Positions 15,161 through 24,434 of a stretch of 64,000 nucleotides of DNA are shown piece by piece. Position numbers and translations under genes: made by a program. The notes beneath the pieces are model-generated. The model was not told the DNA's origin. It did no database searches and saw nothing but the letters and a program-made list of their open reading frames with translations. Within the stretch, counting starts at the first letter, position 1. Each line of letters opens with the position of its first letter. This DNA is from Bacterioplanoides pacificum (GTDB lineage Bacteria; Pseudomonadota; Gammaproteobacteria; Pseudomonadales; Oceanobacteraceae): contig NZ_JBHRYB010000010.1 in assembly GCF_042648445.1 (NCBI RefSeq), forward strand, positions 12,669-76,668, read 5' to 3'.

Positions 15161-15997
15161 TTACAGGTTAATCCGTCCTTCAAAAACGGTCACGGCCGGG
15201 CCTGTCATCTGAATATGAGAATCCGGGTTGCCGTCCCAGTCGATGAATAACTCACCGCCGGGTAACGAGACGGTGACTCCCGGCTGTAACCAGCCGCGTA
15301 ACTGTCCGGATACTACCGCGGCACAGGCGCCGGTGCCACAGGCGAGGGTCTCACCACTGCCACGTTCAAATACCCGTAAGCGGATCCGGTGCGGATCGAC
15401 GATTTGCATAAAACCAATATTGGCTTTGGCCGGAAAACGGCTGTGCGATTCCAGCAGCGGTCCCCATTGTTCTACCGGCGCGGTGTCGACGTCATCGACC
15501 CGTAATACACCGTGAGGATTGCCCATCGATACCGCCCCGAGTGTCACTTCGCCGATCGTGTCGCTCGCGAAGCTGTATTCTGCCGCCTGCTGGCTGGCTT
15601 TAAACGGAATCAGCTGAGGTTCGAGAATCGGCGCTCCCATATCCACCACCACCTGATCATCGTCGGTGAGGTTGAGTGACATTAAACCGTTAGCGGTTTC
15701 CACTTTAATGCAGCGTTTACCGGTAAGGCGCTGATCGTAAACAAAGCGGGCAAAACAACGGGCGCCGTTGCCGCAGTTTTCCACTTCGCTGCCGTCGGCG
15801 TTAAAAATACGGTATTTAAAATCGACATCCGGGCGCGATGGTTTTTCCACAATCAGCAGCTGATCGAAACCTACGCCAAAATTGCGGTCGGATAATTCGC
15901 GCACCCGCTGCGGACGGACATGACCATTCTGAGTGACCAGATCGATCACCATAAAGTCGTTGCCCAGGCCATGCATTTTGCTGAACTTAACCCACAT
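15161..15997 (-). CDS. dapF: Diaminopimelate epimerase
   Basis: A 278-aa cofactor-independent epimerase converting LL- to meso-diaminopimelate for lysine and peptidoglycan. The two catalytic cysteines are visible in NADGSEVENCGNGARC (about 66-81) and in GSGETLACGTGACAAVV (about 213-229). The N-terminus MWVKFSKMHGLGNDFMVID is typical. It lies 11 bp downstream of lysA, in one operon with the next enzyme of the pathway. Confidence 0.97.
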   Translation of the reverse strand: MWVKFSKMHGLGNDFMVIDLVTQNGHVRPQRVRELSDRNFGVGFDQLLIVEKPSRPDVDFKYRIFNADGSEVENCGNGARCFARFVYDQRLTGKRCIKVETANGLMSLNLTDDDQVVVDMGAPILEPQLIPFKASQQAAEYSFASDTIGEVTLGAVSMGNPHGVLRVDDVDTAPVEQWGPLLESHSRFPAKANIGFMQIVDPHRIRLRVFERGSGETLACGTGACAAVVSGQLRGWLQPGVTVSLPGGELFIDWDGNPDSHIQMTGPAVTVFEGRINL

Positions 15998-16008
15998 AAT
16001 GCTTGCCT

Positions 16009-17289
16009 TTATTCCGCAATCAGCTGTTCATCAGCGAACAATTGCTCAATGGTTTCGCGCTGGCGTACCAGGTGCAGCTGATCGCCGTCGACCATCACTT
16101 CTGCCGGACGGCCACGGCTGTTGTAATTCGATGCCATAACAAACCCGTAGGCCCCGGCTGACATTACGGCAACGCGGTCGCCCGGGCTCAGTGCCAGTTC
16201 ACGGTCTTTACCTAAAAAATCGCCGGTTTCACACACGGGTCCTACCAGGTCGTAGTGGCGCAGCGGGGCATCGGAATGTTGTTGTAACGGTTTAATATCC
16301 TGCCAGGCGCTGTACAGCGACGGGCGGATTAAATCGTTCATGGCACCGTCGATAATGGCGAAGTTTTTATGGTCGTTTAATTTCAGAAATTCCACCTGGG
16401 TGATAAAAACACCGGCATTGGCGGCGACCGAACGGCCCGGTTCAAAAATCAGTTTGAAACCTCTGCCACCATCTTCGCGTTGTGCCAGGCGTTGTTTAAT
16501 GGCGGCGATGTAGTCAGCAACGCTGGCCGGGGTTTCGTCGCGATAGGTCACGCCCAGGCCGCCACCCAGATCAAGGTGTTCGATGTTGATGCCTTGTTGT
16601 GCCAGGGTATCGACCAGTGCCAGTACCCGCTCAAGGGCGTCCATAAAGGGGGAAATTTCCGTCAGCTGGCTACCGATATGGCAATCAACGCCTTTAACTG
16701 CCAGGCCGGGGAGTTGCTGGGCTTTGGCGTATACCCGCGGCGCGTCGTTAATATCGATACCGAATTTATTGTCTTTTAAACCGGTGGAGATATACGGGTG
16801 GGTCTGGGCGTCGACATCCGGATTGACCCGCAGCGATACGCTGGCCGTTTTACCCAGTGCGCTGGCAACGTCACTGAGGCGTTCCAGCTCGGCTTCGGAT
16901 TCCACGTTAAAACAATAGACGCCCACTTCCAGTGCGCGCTGCATTTCAGCGGCCTGTTTGCCGACACCGGAAAATACCACTTTGGCGGCATCGCCACCGG
17001 CGGCCAGTACCCGTTCCAGTTCGCCCTGGCTGACGATATCAAAACCAGCACCGAGCTGTGCCAGCACATTTAATACGGCCAGGTTGGAGTTGGCTTTTAC
17101 GGCGTAACACACCAGTCCGGACCAGTCGCCCAGTGCATCGGTGTAGGCGCGGAAATGTTGCTCAAAAGCGGCGCGTGAATACACGTACAGTGGCGTACCA
17201 AACTGTTCCGCTGCGGCGTTCAGGGCAACCTGTTCGGCGTACAGTTCGCCGTTGTGGTAATGAAATAAACCGGGATTTAACACAGACAT
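16009..17289 (-). CDS. lysA: Diaminopimelate decarboxylase
   Basis: A 426-aa PLP enzyme for the last step of lysine synthesis. The PLP lysine lies in CYAVKANSN (about 56-64). Other marks are DCHIGSQLTEISPF at about 200-213, LDLGGGLGVTY, EPGRSVAANAG, and the active-site VGPVCETGDFLG near 350. Its ATG overlaps the lppL stop (TGATG), so the two are translationally coupled. The order lppL-lysA-dapF is conserved in gammaproteobacteria. Confidence 0.97.
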   Translation of the reverse strand: MSVLNPGLFHYHNGELYAEQVALNAAAEQFGTPLYVYSRAAFEQHFRAYTDALGDWSGLVCYAVKANSNLAVLNVLAQLGAGFDIVSQGELERVLAAGGDAAKVVFSGVGKQAAEMQRALEVGVYCFNVESEAELERLSDVASALGKTASVSLRVNPDVDAQTHPYISTGLKDNKFGIDINDAPRVYAKAQQLPGLAVKGVDCHIGSQLTEISPFMDALERVLALVDTLAQQGINIEHLDLGGGLGVTYRDETPASVADYIAAIKQRLAQREDGGRGFKLIFEPGRSVAANAGVFITQVEFLKLNDHKNFAIIDGAMNDLIRPSLYSAWQDIKPLQQHSDAPLRHYDLVGPVCETGDFLGKDRELALSPGDRVAVMSAGAYGFVMASNYNSRGRPAEVMVDGDQLHLVRQRETIEQLFADEQLIAE

Positions 17290-17423
17290 CAGGATTGGGA
17301 TTCCGTTGGGGTGTTGCCGGAATCGTCAGATGGCAGGTACAACGGCCCTTTTTGTCCACAGCCAGCCAGTGCTGAAAGTAACAACAAGCCCAGCGCCAGC
17401 CTGGCGATGCAGTTGGAGGTCAT
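17289..17423 (-). CDS. lptM: Small lipoprotein LppL (LptM family)
   Basis: A 44-aa peptide with an N-terminal signal, a LALGLLLLSALAGC lipobox with Cys22, then the family-typical GQKGPLYLP. The frame is open much further upstream, but this ATG has a good ribosome site and directly precedes the signal sequence. The LptM (YifL/LppL) group stabilises the LPS-transport LptD-LptE translocon in E. coli; older annotation called it lppL. It is first in the lysA-dapF operon. Confidence 0.88.
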   Translation of the reverse strand: MTSNCIARLALGLLLLSALAGCGQKGPLYLPSDDSGNTPTESQS

Positions 17424-17463
17424 AAGCGATTCCGCAACAACAAAAAAATAAAGGTTGGCCGGC

Positions 17464-17469
17464 ATTATA
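17464..17469 (-). promoter_or_regulatory. Candidate -10 box for the lppL-lysA-dapF operon
   Basis: A perfect TATAAT on the minus strand, about 40 bp before the lppL start, in the short gap between cyaA's end and lppL. No good -35 is evident at the expected spacing. Confidence 0.4.
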
Positions 17470-17517
17470 CGGACTGCCGTGGCGTCTGTCTGCTGTGCTG
17501 CAACGGCGGGGGGCCGG

Positions 17518-20376
17518 TTAGTCGCCGTTGCCGGAAGAGGGAGTTGGTGGCAGGGATAACAGCGCCTGGTTAAGCAGTTTTTCGATCCGTTGTTTGGCCC
17601 GCAAATGGTCAATGACCTGCTGATTGTGTCCGCTGAGTGTCAGGTCTGACAGATAACAGGGGTAATTGCCATGCTGCTGGCGCAGGTTCTGTACTTCTTC
17701 GGCGACGGCGTGATACAGCTGATCGCCAAATTGCCACACACTGAATTCCTGATTATTGCAATACAGAGTGGTTTGATGCTGTTCGTCGACCACCGCGCTG
17801 AGGTCAAAACTGCTGCTTAATTCGTTGATGGGGGGCAGCTTGCGGCGGATCAGCTGCAGCTCAAAACTGTGTGGCTGCTGGCGGATTTCAAATAACAGCA
17901 GGGTGCGTGCCTGGCTGCGGTTGCTGTTACCACCCTGTTGCGCCAGCCAGCGCTGGTCGAGCTGGCGTAAAAACCGAATGATGGGCACCAGCCGGCGTAT
18001 TCCTTCATCGTCGTGCCATTGCTGATGTAATAACGCCCCTTTATCGTCCAGCAGGTAGAAAAAGAATTTATTGCCTTTACGCCAATAAAACAGCTGCCAG
18101 ATACCGGCCCGGGCATGCTGATAAATCAGCCGCAACGGGCTGTGCAGCAGGGCATGGTCATCAAGCCGGCAGGGGGCGTAAAAGTCCTGTGGCTGTTGCA
18201 GCAGTTTCAGTAACTCCAGCGAATTGGCTGCTTTATGCAGCTGAATACCGGCCCGGCTGCTGTGCAGCAGATAATAGTGCTCTGAAGCTTCGATCAGATA
18301 AGGCGAGCGGGGCTGTTCGATAAAATGTTGCATCACGTCCTGCAGCAGCTGCCTGACGCGTAAATTAATACTGCTGGCGCGGCTGGCACAGTGACAATGG
18401 CTGCTGATTTCCGGCCAGCCCCACTGGTGGCTGAGGGGGCTGTGGTCGTTATCCTCATCCCCGGCGAGATGGCCACTGGTCAGATTGGCGCGCGCCAGCG
18501 ATAAGAAACCGAGCAGGTGTTGCAGGCACAGCAGCATGGCGTCGGCACCATCGAAGCGTTCAATGGTCCACTCTCCCCAGCTGTTCACCGTTAACAGGTC
18601 GAGCGTCAGGATCAGATTCTCGCGCGCGGCACTGTAACCTAAGGCATCGTCGCGATTACTCAGTTTCTGCATGCCGCGGCGGCTGAGGTGGTGTTGCGGG
18701 TCGCAACCAACATTCACGAACAGGCGCCAGTAACGGGGTTGTGGTGGATGTACCAGGCTGTGATTGTCGGCCTTTTGTGGCACTTCATTGCGGACAATCT
18801 GCAGCAGCTCCTTCAGTTCATACTGACTCAGCGGGTTGTGTTGTGGATACAGAGCGATATGGGTGTGGGGCATCAGCAGGCCGTTGTATTGGGCAAAATA
18901 CAACAGCTCCATCAGGCTGGGAGATTGTTTCAGAATCTGCTCGGTATCCTGGGGGTCTTTATTCCAGCTGCCGGGGATCAGTTGCCAGACCTGGCGTGGG
19001 CTGAGGCGCAGGGTGAGTTTTTCCTGCTCCAGTGATTGCCGGATACCCGGGTTGATATTGATGATTTTTCCGGGCTTGGCATCAAAAGCGGCATATAAAC
19101 GGTTGCCCAGCAGACGCATATCAGCCGGCCGGATATGGATCTTCGGCGCGTGTTTCTGGCTGAAACCGGCGAGAAAACGATAACTCGACAACATCTCGCT
19201 GATTAACGCGTTACGCTCTTTATAAACTTTGACCGGACTCCAGCTGTTACGTTGGTCTAGTTCAATTAAGTCACCGGCCTGCCACTGCCACTGACGGCAT
19301 AAGTCGCTTAATGCTCTGGCACGCCAGCTGTTGCGCTGGGTGTTAGGCAGATCCGACAGCGGCAGACGGGCTTTATAATAAAAAGCCCGGCGCGCCAGCT
19401 GAACCCGTTGCTGGTTGCCTTCCTGTTCCAGCTGGGTAATGACCCGCTGCAACATCAGGAGGTAAGCATCACAACTTTCAACGTCGGTCTGGCCCTGATG
19501 GACCCGTTGTTTTAAGTCCCAGCAAAGTGGCCGGATGTTGGGGTACTGGCTGGCGTAATGGCGGGTTAATAACAGTTTGAGTAAGGCTTTATAAGGATTA
19601 CTCAGGCCTTTATTCAGTTGCCATAAGCCGGCGCCGATAAACTCGGCGGCCGGGATGGTGTGGATATCGCCAAAATGCAGCCACTGATCTGCGTGTACCA
19701 GATGCTGGTCGAGCAATTGCTCCCAGTACGGGCCGGCGTTTCGTTCGGCCTGCTGCGGGACCAGCCACCAGGAGGGTTTGGCACCGGCCAGCCATAACGC
19801 GCTGCGATAAAACTCATCCAGTAATAACAGGTGCTGGCTGCTGCCGCAGTCTTCGCCGTCGGCGGAGCGGCTTTGTCCCTGGCGAAAGTCGCTCAGGTTC
19901 ATCAGAAAACAATGTAATTCAACGTGTTGGCTGGCAGCCCAGCGTTCTATTTTTTCGCATTTTTGTTGCAGCCGCTGACGTTGTTCTTCGGGCAGATTTT
20001 CGTGGTGGCACAACCAGACATCAAGATCGCTGGAGCGCGATTGTGCCATCGATCCCAGACTGCCCATCAGGTAAACACCGAGAATCTGCTGGTCGTTTAA
20101 GCCGCGTGGAATCTGCACTCCCCGGGCCAGAGTCTGCAATGCCTGGTGCTGTTCGGTGCTGGCCTGAAAATGACTGATACCACAGGGTGTATCGCGGTCG
20201 ACGTAACCCGGAAGTTGCTGATGATTCAGATGGAACAGCAGTGGCAGGGCATCCAGTACCAGGCGCTGGCGGCTGCTGAGCAGGCTGCGGGCACTGTCGA
20301 GCCTGGCGCTGTTTAACGCCATAAAGTCGTTATGCCATTGGTGCAGTTGCTGGGTGTTGGGAATGTCCACGGTCAT
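17518..20376 (-). CDS. cyaA: Class I adenylate cyclase
   Basis: A 952-aa cytosolic enzyme making cyclic AMP. The N-terminal nucleotidyltransferase-type core has LMGSLGSMAQSRSSDLDVWL at about 103-122 (the G-S and D-x-D catalytic pattern) and FLMNLSDFR. The large C-terminal regulatory region is poorly conserved. The length agrees with pseudomonad CyaA (~950) and exceeds E. coli's 848. cAMP from this enzyme would act with a CRP/Vfr regulator; in Pseudomonas the Pil-Chp system encoded nearby controls cAMP, chiefly through CyaB. cyaY, often adjacent, is not here. Confidence 0.95.
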   Translation of the reverse strand: MTVDIPNTQQLHQWHNDFMALNSARLDSARSLLSSRQRLVLDALPLLFHLNHQQLPGYVDRDTPCGISHFQASTEQHQALQTLARGVQIPRGLNDQQILGVYLMGSLGSMAQSRSSDLDVWLCHHENLPEEQRQRLQQKCEKIERWAASQHVELHCFLMNLSDFRQGQSRSADGEDCGSSQHLLLLDEFYRSALWLAGAKPSWWLVPQQAERNAGPYWEQLLDQHLVHADQWLHFGDIHTIPAAEFIGAGLWQLNKGLSNPYKALLKLLLTRHYASQYPNIRPLCWDLKQRVHQGQTDVESCDAYLLMLQRVITQLEQEGNQQRVQLARRAFYYKARLPLSDLPNTQRNSWRARALSDLCRQWQWQAGDLIELDQRNSWSPVKVYKERNALISEMLSSYRFLAGFSQKHAPKIHIRPADMRLLGNRLYAAFDAKPGKIININPGIRQSLEQEKLTLRLSPRQVWQLIPGSWNKDPQDTEQILKQSPSLMELLYFAQYNGLLMPHTHIALYPQHNPLSQYELKELLQIVRNEVPQKADNHSLVHPPQPRYWRLFVNVGCDPQHHLSRRGMQKLSNRDDALGYSAARENLILTLDLLTVNSWGEWTIERFDGADAMLLCLQHLLGFLSLARANLTSGHLAGDEDNDHSPLSHQWGWPEISSHCHCASRASSINLRVRQLLQDVMQHFIEQPRSPYLIEASEHYYLLHSSRAGIQLHKAANSLELLKLLQQPQDFYAPCRLDDHALLHSPLRLIYQHARAGIWQLFYWRKGNKFFFYLLDDKGALLHQQWHDDEGIRRLVPIIRFLRQLDQRWLAQQGGNSNRSQARTLLLFEIRQQPHSFELQLIRRKLPPINELSSSFDLSAVVDEQHQTTLYCNNQEFSVWQFGDQLYHAVAEEVQNLRQQHGNYPCYLSDLTLSGHNQQVIDHLRAKQRIEKLLNQALLSLPPTPSSGNGD

Positions 20377-20468
20377 GCTTTGAGTTTAGATGCTTCCGGC
20401 CAGCTTGCCTGAAATCATGGCGGCTATCGCAAACGGGGACGTCGAAGTGTCACATTCCGGTTGTGGGG

Positions 20469-20487
20469 TTCGCAGCCAGGCTGCGAA
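20469..20487. repeat. Perfect inverted repeat (hairpin) between pyrC' and cyaA
   Basis: TTCGCAGC-cag-GCTGCGAA. It may form a transcript hairpin ahead of cyaA. No T-run is adjacent. Confidence 0.5.
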
Positions 20488-20529
20488 CGGTCTGGTGTGT
20501 TGCTCAGCTGATTCTGAACAACCGGGTAA

Positions 20530-20555
20530 AGCCGGATCTGATTGCAGATCCGGCT
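20530..20555 (-). terminator. Perfect inverted repeat downstream of pyrC', possible terminator
   Basis: An AGCCGGATCTG / CAGATCCGGCT stem with a 4-base loop lies about 45 bp after the pyrC' stop. On the minus strand only a short TTT follows, so it is a weak terminator at best. Confidence 0.45.
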
Positions 20556-20598
20556 GAATGGTTAAGGCCGTTTATGTTGCGCCAGGCGCCGGCAGGAA

Positions 20599-21861
20599 TT
20601 ACAGGACCTGGGCGCCGTTGACGAATAACGCGGCTACGGCACCGGTTAACGATTCTGATGCACAGGGAATGTTGTGGCCCTTGGAAATCAGTTGCGATAA
20701 ATCAGCCGCGCATTCAGTGTCCAGTAACGCGGCGCTGAAATAATGACCTTCCGCCAGGCCACAATGCTCCAGGCCAATTACCCGGGCCGGAATCTGGCTG
20801 GTGGCGTTAACAAAAGCAGACCATTGCAGTTCTCCGTTGGCAATGAGTTTCAGGGCCAGCGGCAGGAAACAATCGAACATGCTCATGCCGGGCTCGGCAT
20901 CGGCAAAAGGTGCTTTTTTGGCGGCAATTTCGTGGGGCCGGTGGTTGGAGGAAATGGCTAGTTCACCATTATTGACCGCAGCTAATAATGCCTGGCGGTC
21001 CGTTTCACTGCGCAGTGGTGGTAATACATGGAACTGGCTGTTGTAACCGTTGACCGCTTCATCGGTGTATACCAGGTTGGCCAGTGCCACATCGGCACTG
21101 ACCTGAATGCCATTATCTCTGGCCTGTTGCAGCAGGGTTACGCTACGGGCGCAGCTGATCTGGCTGATATGCAGCCGCACGCCGGTTTGTTCAGCCAGCA
21201 ATAAAATGCGCGACAGGGCGATGGTTTCGCTGGTTTCGCTGATGCCGGCCAGGCCCATACGGGTAGCCGTCGCACCGGCATGCATACAGCCGCCGTCAGA
21301 CAACGCGGTTTCGTCGGCACTGAGGAATAAACGGATATCATAGGTGGCGGCGTATTCCATCACCCGCTGTAATACGTAGCTGTCTTTGATGGGCTGGCGG
21401 GCATTGGATAACGCCGGACAGCCTGCTTCGGTCAGGCTGAACATATTGGCCAGTTGTTCACCGGCTAATCCCTGGGTGGCGGCACCGAGTGGCAATACTT
21501 CGGCGTAACCGGCCTGGGCGGCTTTTTCCTGAATTAACTGCACTACCGCCGGGCTGTCAGTTACCGGTTTGGTATCCGGCAGCGCACAGATATGGGTAAA
21601 ACCAGAGCGGGTTGCGGCGCGGGTTTCACTGGCGACAGAGCCTTTTTGGGTAAAGCCGGGTTCTGCCAGATGTGCGGCCAGATCAATTAATCCCGGGATT
21701 AAAATTTTGCCGCGGCCATCAATGCTGGTTTCTATTTCGCCGGCGCTTGGTTTGTGACCAATCGCCTGAATTTTGCCATTGGCAATATAAATATCGGCAA
21801 CGGTATCTAACTGGTTAGCCGGGTCGAGCAGGCGGGCGCCTTCAATAACACAATAACGCAT
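20599..21861 (-). CDS. pyrC': Dihydroorotase-like protein lacking metal ligands (PyrC')
   Basis: A 420-aa amidohydrolase-fold protein. The zinc-binding D-x-H-x-H of active dihydroorotases is replaced: the strand reads GLIDLAAHLAEPG at about 57-69, with the first His lost. In Pseudomonas this inactive PyrC' is a structural subunit that assembles with aspartate transcarbamoylase, while another gene supplies real dihydroorotase. The start lies 2 bp after pyrB, so the two are coupled. The inactivity and subunit role follow from the family and the missing histidine. Confidence 0.9.
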   Translation of the reverse strand: MRYCVIEGARLLDPANQLDTVADIYIANGKIQAIGHKPSAGEIETSIDGRGKILIPGLIDLAAHLAEPGFTQKGSVASETRAATRSGFTHICALPDTKPVTDSPAVVQLIQEKAAQAGYAEVLPLGAATQGLAGEQLANMFSLTEAGCPALSNARQPIKDSYVLQRVMEYAATYDIRLFLSADETALSDGGCMHAGATATRMGLAGISETSETIALSRILLLAEQTGVRLHISQISCARSVTLLQQARDNGIQVSADVALANLVYTDEAVNGYNSQFHVLPPLRSETDRQALLAAVNNGELAISSNHRPHEIAAKKAPFADAEPGMSMFDCFLPLALKLIANGELQWSAFVNATSQIPARVIGLEHCGLAEGHYFSAALLDTECAADLSQLISKGHNIPCASESLTGAVAALFVNGAQVL

Positions 21862-21863
21862 GA

Positions 21864-22856
21864 TTAAACCTCCTCGCTTTCGATGGCAGATTGTTGCTGG
21901 CCACTCATGGCCATTGCCATCACCGCCATACGCACCGCAATACCATAACCCACCTGATTTAAAATCAGCGACTGATTACCATCGGCGACGGCGGATTCGA
22001 TTTCCACGCCACGGTTAATCGGCCCCGGATGCATAACAATGGCATCCGGTTTCGCTAACGCTAATTTTTGTTCGGTGAGGCCGTACAGTTTAAAAAACTC
22101 CCCTTCGCTGGGCAGCAGTGCGTTTTGCATACGTTCTTTTTGCAGCCGCAACATAATGACGACATCACAATCTTTTAAGCCGTCTTCCATACGATAAAAC
22201 GGTTTAGCACCAATGGCTTCGATATCGGTGGGTAATAGGGTGCCGGGGCCAATCACACGTACTTCCGCTGCGCCCAAGGTGCGTAATGCATGAATCTGTG
22301 AGCGGGCTACCCGGGAATGCAGAATATCACCAACAATGGCCACCACTTTGCCAGCGATGCTGTTTTTATGGCGACGAATGGTCAGCATGTCGAGCATCGC
22401 CTGGGTCGGGTGTGCATGGCGGCCGTCACCGGCATTAATAATGGCAACATTCGGAGTGACGTGTTCGGCAATAAAATGGGCGGCACCGGAGTCGGAATGG
22501 CGCACCACAAACATATCGGAATACATGGCTTCCAGATTCCACAGGGTGTCCATCAGGGTTTCGCCCTTGGAAGTCGCCGACTTGGAAATATCCAGATTTA
22601 AAATATCGGCAGATAATCGCTTGGCTGCCAGCTCAAAGGTGGAGCGGGTACGGGTACTGTTTTCGAAAAACAGATTCACCACGGTTTTACCGCGTAATAA
22701 CGGCACTTTTTTTACTGCCCGTTCCTGGGTGCTGATAAATGAATCGGCGGTGTCCAGAATTTCGGTTAATAACGCTTTACTTAAACCTTCGGTGGTTAAG
22801 AAGTGCTTCAGCCGGCCGTCGTCGGTCAGCTGCACCTGATGGGGAGGCAGGTTCAT
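21864..22856 (-). CDS. pyrB: Aspartate carbamoyltransferase catalytic subunit
   Basis: A 330-aa enzyme that condenses carbamoyl phosphate and aspartate in pyrimidine synthesis. The carbamoyl-phosphate site is FFENSTRTRSTFE at about 62-74; HPTQAMLDMLTI at about 147 and HPGPINRGVEI near 280 complete the active site. I take the ATG at 22856 (GAGA upstream) over a longer open frame reaching into pyrR. The N-terminus has the short extension seen in the pseudomonad class A ATCase, which works with PyrC'. Confidence 0.96.
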   Translation of the reverse strand: MNLPPHQVQLTDDGRLKHFLTTEGLSKALLTEILDTADSFISTQERAVKKVPLLRGKTVVNLFFENSTRTRSTFELAAKRLSADILNLDISKSATSKGETLMDTLWNLEAMYSDMFVVRHSDSGAAHFIAEHVTPNVAIINAGDGRHAHPTQAMLDMLTIRRHKNSIAGKVVAIVGDILHSRVARSQIHALRTLGAAEVRVIGPGTLLPTDIEAIGAKPFYRMEDGLKDCDVVIMLRLQKERMQNALLPSEGEFFKLYGLTEQKLALAKPDAIVMHPGPINRGVEIESAVADGNQSLILNQVGYGIAVRMAVMAMAMSGQQQSAIESEEV

Positions 22857-22885
22857 GATCAGTCTCTTTTCACTCGTCAATAATA

Positions 22886-23392
22886 TCAGGCTAACGACAG
22901 GGTTAACGGTTGCGGGCCGGACAGTTTTACCAGCTGGCCGTCGGATAAATCCAGCGTTGCACCACACAAATCAGGCTGCACCGGCAGTTCGCGCCGGCCG
23001 ATATCCAGCAGACAAACCAGTTTGATGCTGGCCGGGCGGCCGTAATCAAATAATTCGTTCATCGCCGCGCGAATGGTACGGCCACTCATGATCACGTCGT
23101 CGATCAGGATAATGTCGCGGTCTTCGATGCTGTCGGGCAGTTGTGAGCCTTTGACCTGTGGGTGCAGGCCGTGGCGGGTAAAATCGTCGCGGTAAAAACT
23201 GATGTCCAGTACGCCGATGGTTTCCTGCAGTTGCAGCTGTTGTTGCAGTCGTTCGGCAATCCAGACTCCGCCGGTGCGAATACCAACCAGCAGCGGGTTA
23301 CTGATATTGTGTTGTTGCAATAATTGCTGCAGGCGCTGGCCTAATTGTTCACAGGTTTTTTCGCAGTCCTGTAATGCTTGCGGTAAGCCCAT
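22886..23392 (-). CDS. pyrR: PyrR: uracil phosphoribosyltransferase / pyrimidine regulator
   Basis: A 168-aa type I phosphoribosyltransferase with the PRPP-binding signature DIILIDDVIMSGRTIRAAMN at about 92-111 and GIRTGGVWIAERL at about 38-50. PyrR proteins regulate pyr genes and convert uracil to UMP. In pseudomonads pyrR lies just upstream of pyrBC', as here. I see no obvious attenuator in the 30-bp gap before pyrB. Confidence 0.92.
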   Translation of the reverse strand: MGLPQALQDCEKTCEQLGQRLQQLLQQHNISNPLLVGIRTGGVWIAERLQQQLQLQETIGVLDISFYRDDFTRHGLHPQVKGSQLPDSIEDRDIILIDDVIMSGRTIRAAMNELFDYGRPASIKLVCLLDIGRRELPVQPDLCGATLDLSDGQLVKLSGPQPLTLSLA

Positions 23393-23430
23393 GTGCTCTC
23401 CAAAGATCAGTGTTAACAGGCAGGGCGGAT

Positions 23431-23877
23431 TTAATCGCGCGGGTGTTCGCCCATCCAGCTTTCAAGAATCAGTTGTGCTGCCAGACCGTCGACGGAGTTG
23501 GCACCGAAGTCACGATTGCCACCGTGTTCAATGACCATGCCTTTGGCTTCATAGCTGGTCAGGCGTTCGTCCTGAGTATAGGCCGGGCGATGATAACGGC
23601 CCTCCAGACGTCTGGCGAATTTGGCCGCCCGGCGACTCATCTCTGACGGGGTGCCATCCATATTCAGCGGCAGGCCGACCACAAACGCATCCGGCTGCCA
23701 TTCGTCAATCACTCGCTGCAGATTATCCCAGTTGGGAATGCCGTCTTTGGCCTTGATCGGATTCAGTGCCTGGGTGCCTGAGGTTAACCGTTGTCCGGTG
23801 GCAATGCCGATACGCTGGGTGCCGAAGTCGAATCCCATGACGGTCTGGATTTTGTTGCTGATAGCGACACCGGACAT
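23431..23877 (-). CDS. ruvX: RuvX/YqgF putative Holliday junction resolvase
   Basis: A 148-aa RNase H-fold protein: GFDFGTQRIGIATGQ (first catalytic Asp) at about 14-28, FVVGLPLNMDGTPSEMS at about 66-82, and DERLTSYEA at about 102. The family acts in 16S rRNA 5'-end maturation and may cleave branched DNA. Its start overlaps the yqgE stop, the conserved yqgE-ruvX pair. Confidence 0.94.
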   Translation of the reverse strand: MSGVAISNKIQTVMGFDFGTQRIGIATGQRLTSGTQALNPIKAKDGIPNWDNLQRVIDEWQPDAFVVGLPLNMDGTPSEMSRRAAKFARRLEGRYHRPAYTQDERLTSYEAKGMVIEHGGNRDFGANSVDGLAAQLILESWMGEHPRD

Positions 23878-24434
23878 TAAGCGTGGCCTGCGTCGGAGCT
23901 GAGGAATTCCGGACTGATGCCCAGTTGTTTCAGGGCGCTGCGGTACAGGTCTTTGGCATCGGTTGCGAACAGCAGCTCCGGGCTGGCTTCAATGGTCAGC
24001 CAGGCGTTCTGCTTTAATTCTTCATCCAGTTGCTGCGCATCCCAGCCGGCGTATCCCAGTGCCATGCGGTAGTCACTGGGGCCGTTACCGGCAGCGATGG
24101 CTGTCAGGATATCTTTGGAAGACGTCAGATGGGCTTCTTCCACTACGTTCAGTGTTGAGTCCCAGTTGCCTTGCTGACGGTGCAGGATAAAACCGTGTTC
24201 CATGCTGACCGGGCCACCGGCCAGAATTACCGGATCAACCCCGGCCTGACGTTCGATTTCCAGTTGCTGGCAGATATCATCGAGGCTGACTCTCAGCGGC
24301 TTATTCAGCACCATACCCATTGCGCCGTCTTCGTTGTGTTCACATAAATAGGTGACGGTGCCTTCAAACCAGGAGTCTTCCAGCTGGGGCATAGCGATCA
24401 GCAGGTGATTTTTTAAACTGTTCAGTTGTTGCAT
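23877..24434 (-). CDS. yqgE: YqgE/AlgH (DUF179) family protein
   Basis: A 185-aa protein with the family N-terminus LKNHLLIAMPQLEDSWFEG and GAMGMVLNKPL (about 37-47), then GGPVSMEHGFILH (about 72-84) and YAGWDAQQLDEEL. The biochemical role is unknown. It is almost always adjacent to ruvX. The algH name comes from an early alginate-regulation claim in Pseudomonas. Its start overlaps the end of the TonB-like gene. Confidence 0.93.
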   Translation of the reverse strand: MQQLNSLKNHLLIAMPQLEDSWFEGTVTYLCEHNEDGAMGMVLNKPLRVSLDDICQQLEIERQAGVDPVILAGGPVSMEHGFILHRQQGNWDSTLNVVEEAHLTSSKDILTAIAAGNGPSDYRMALGYAGWDAQQLDEELKQNAWLTIEASPELLFATDAKDLYRSALKQLGISPEFLSSDAGHA

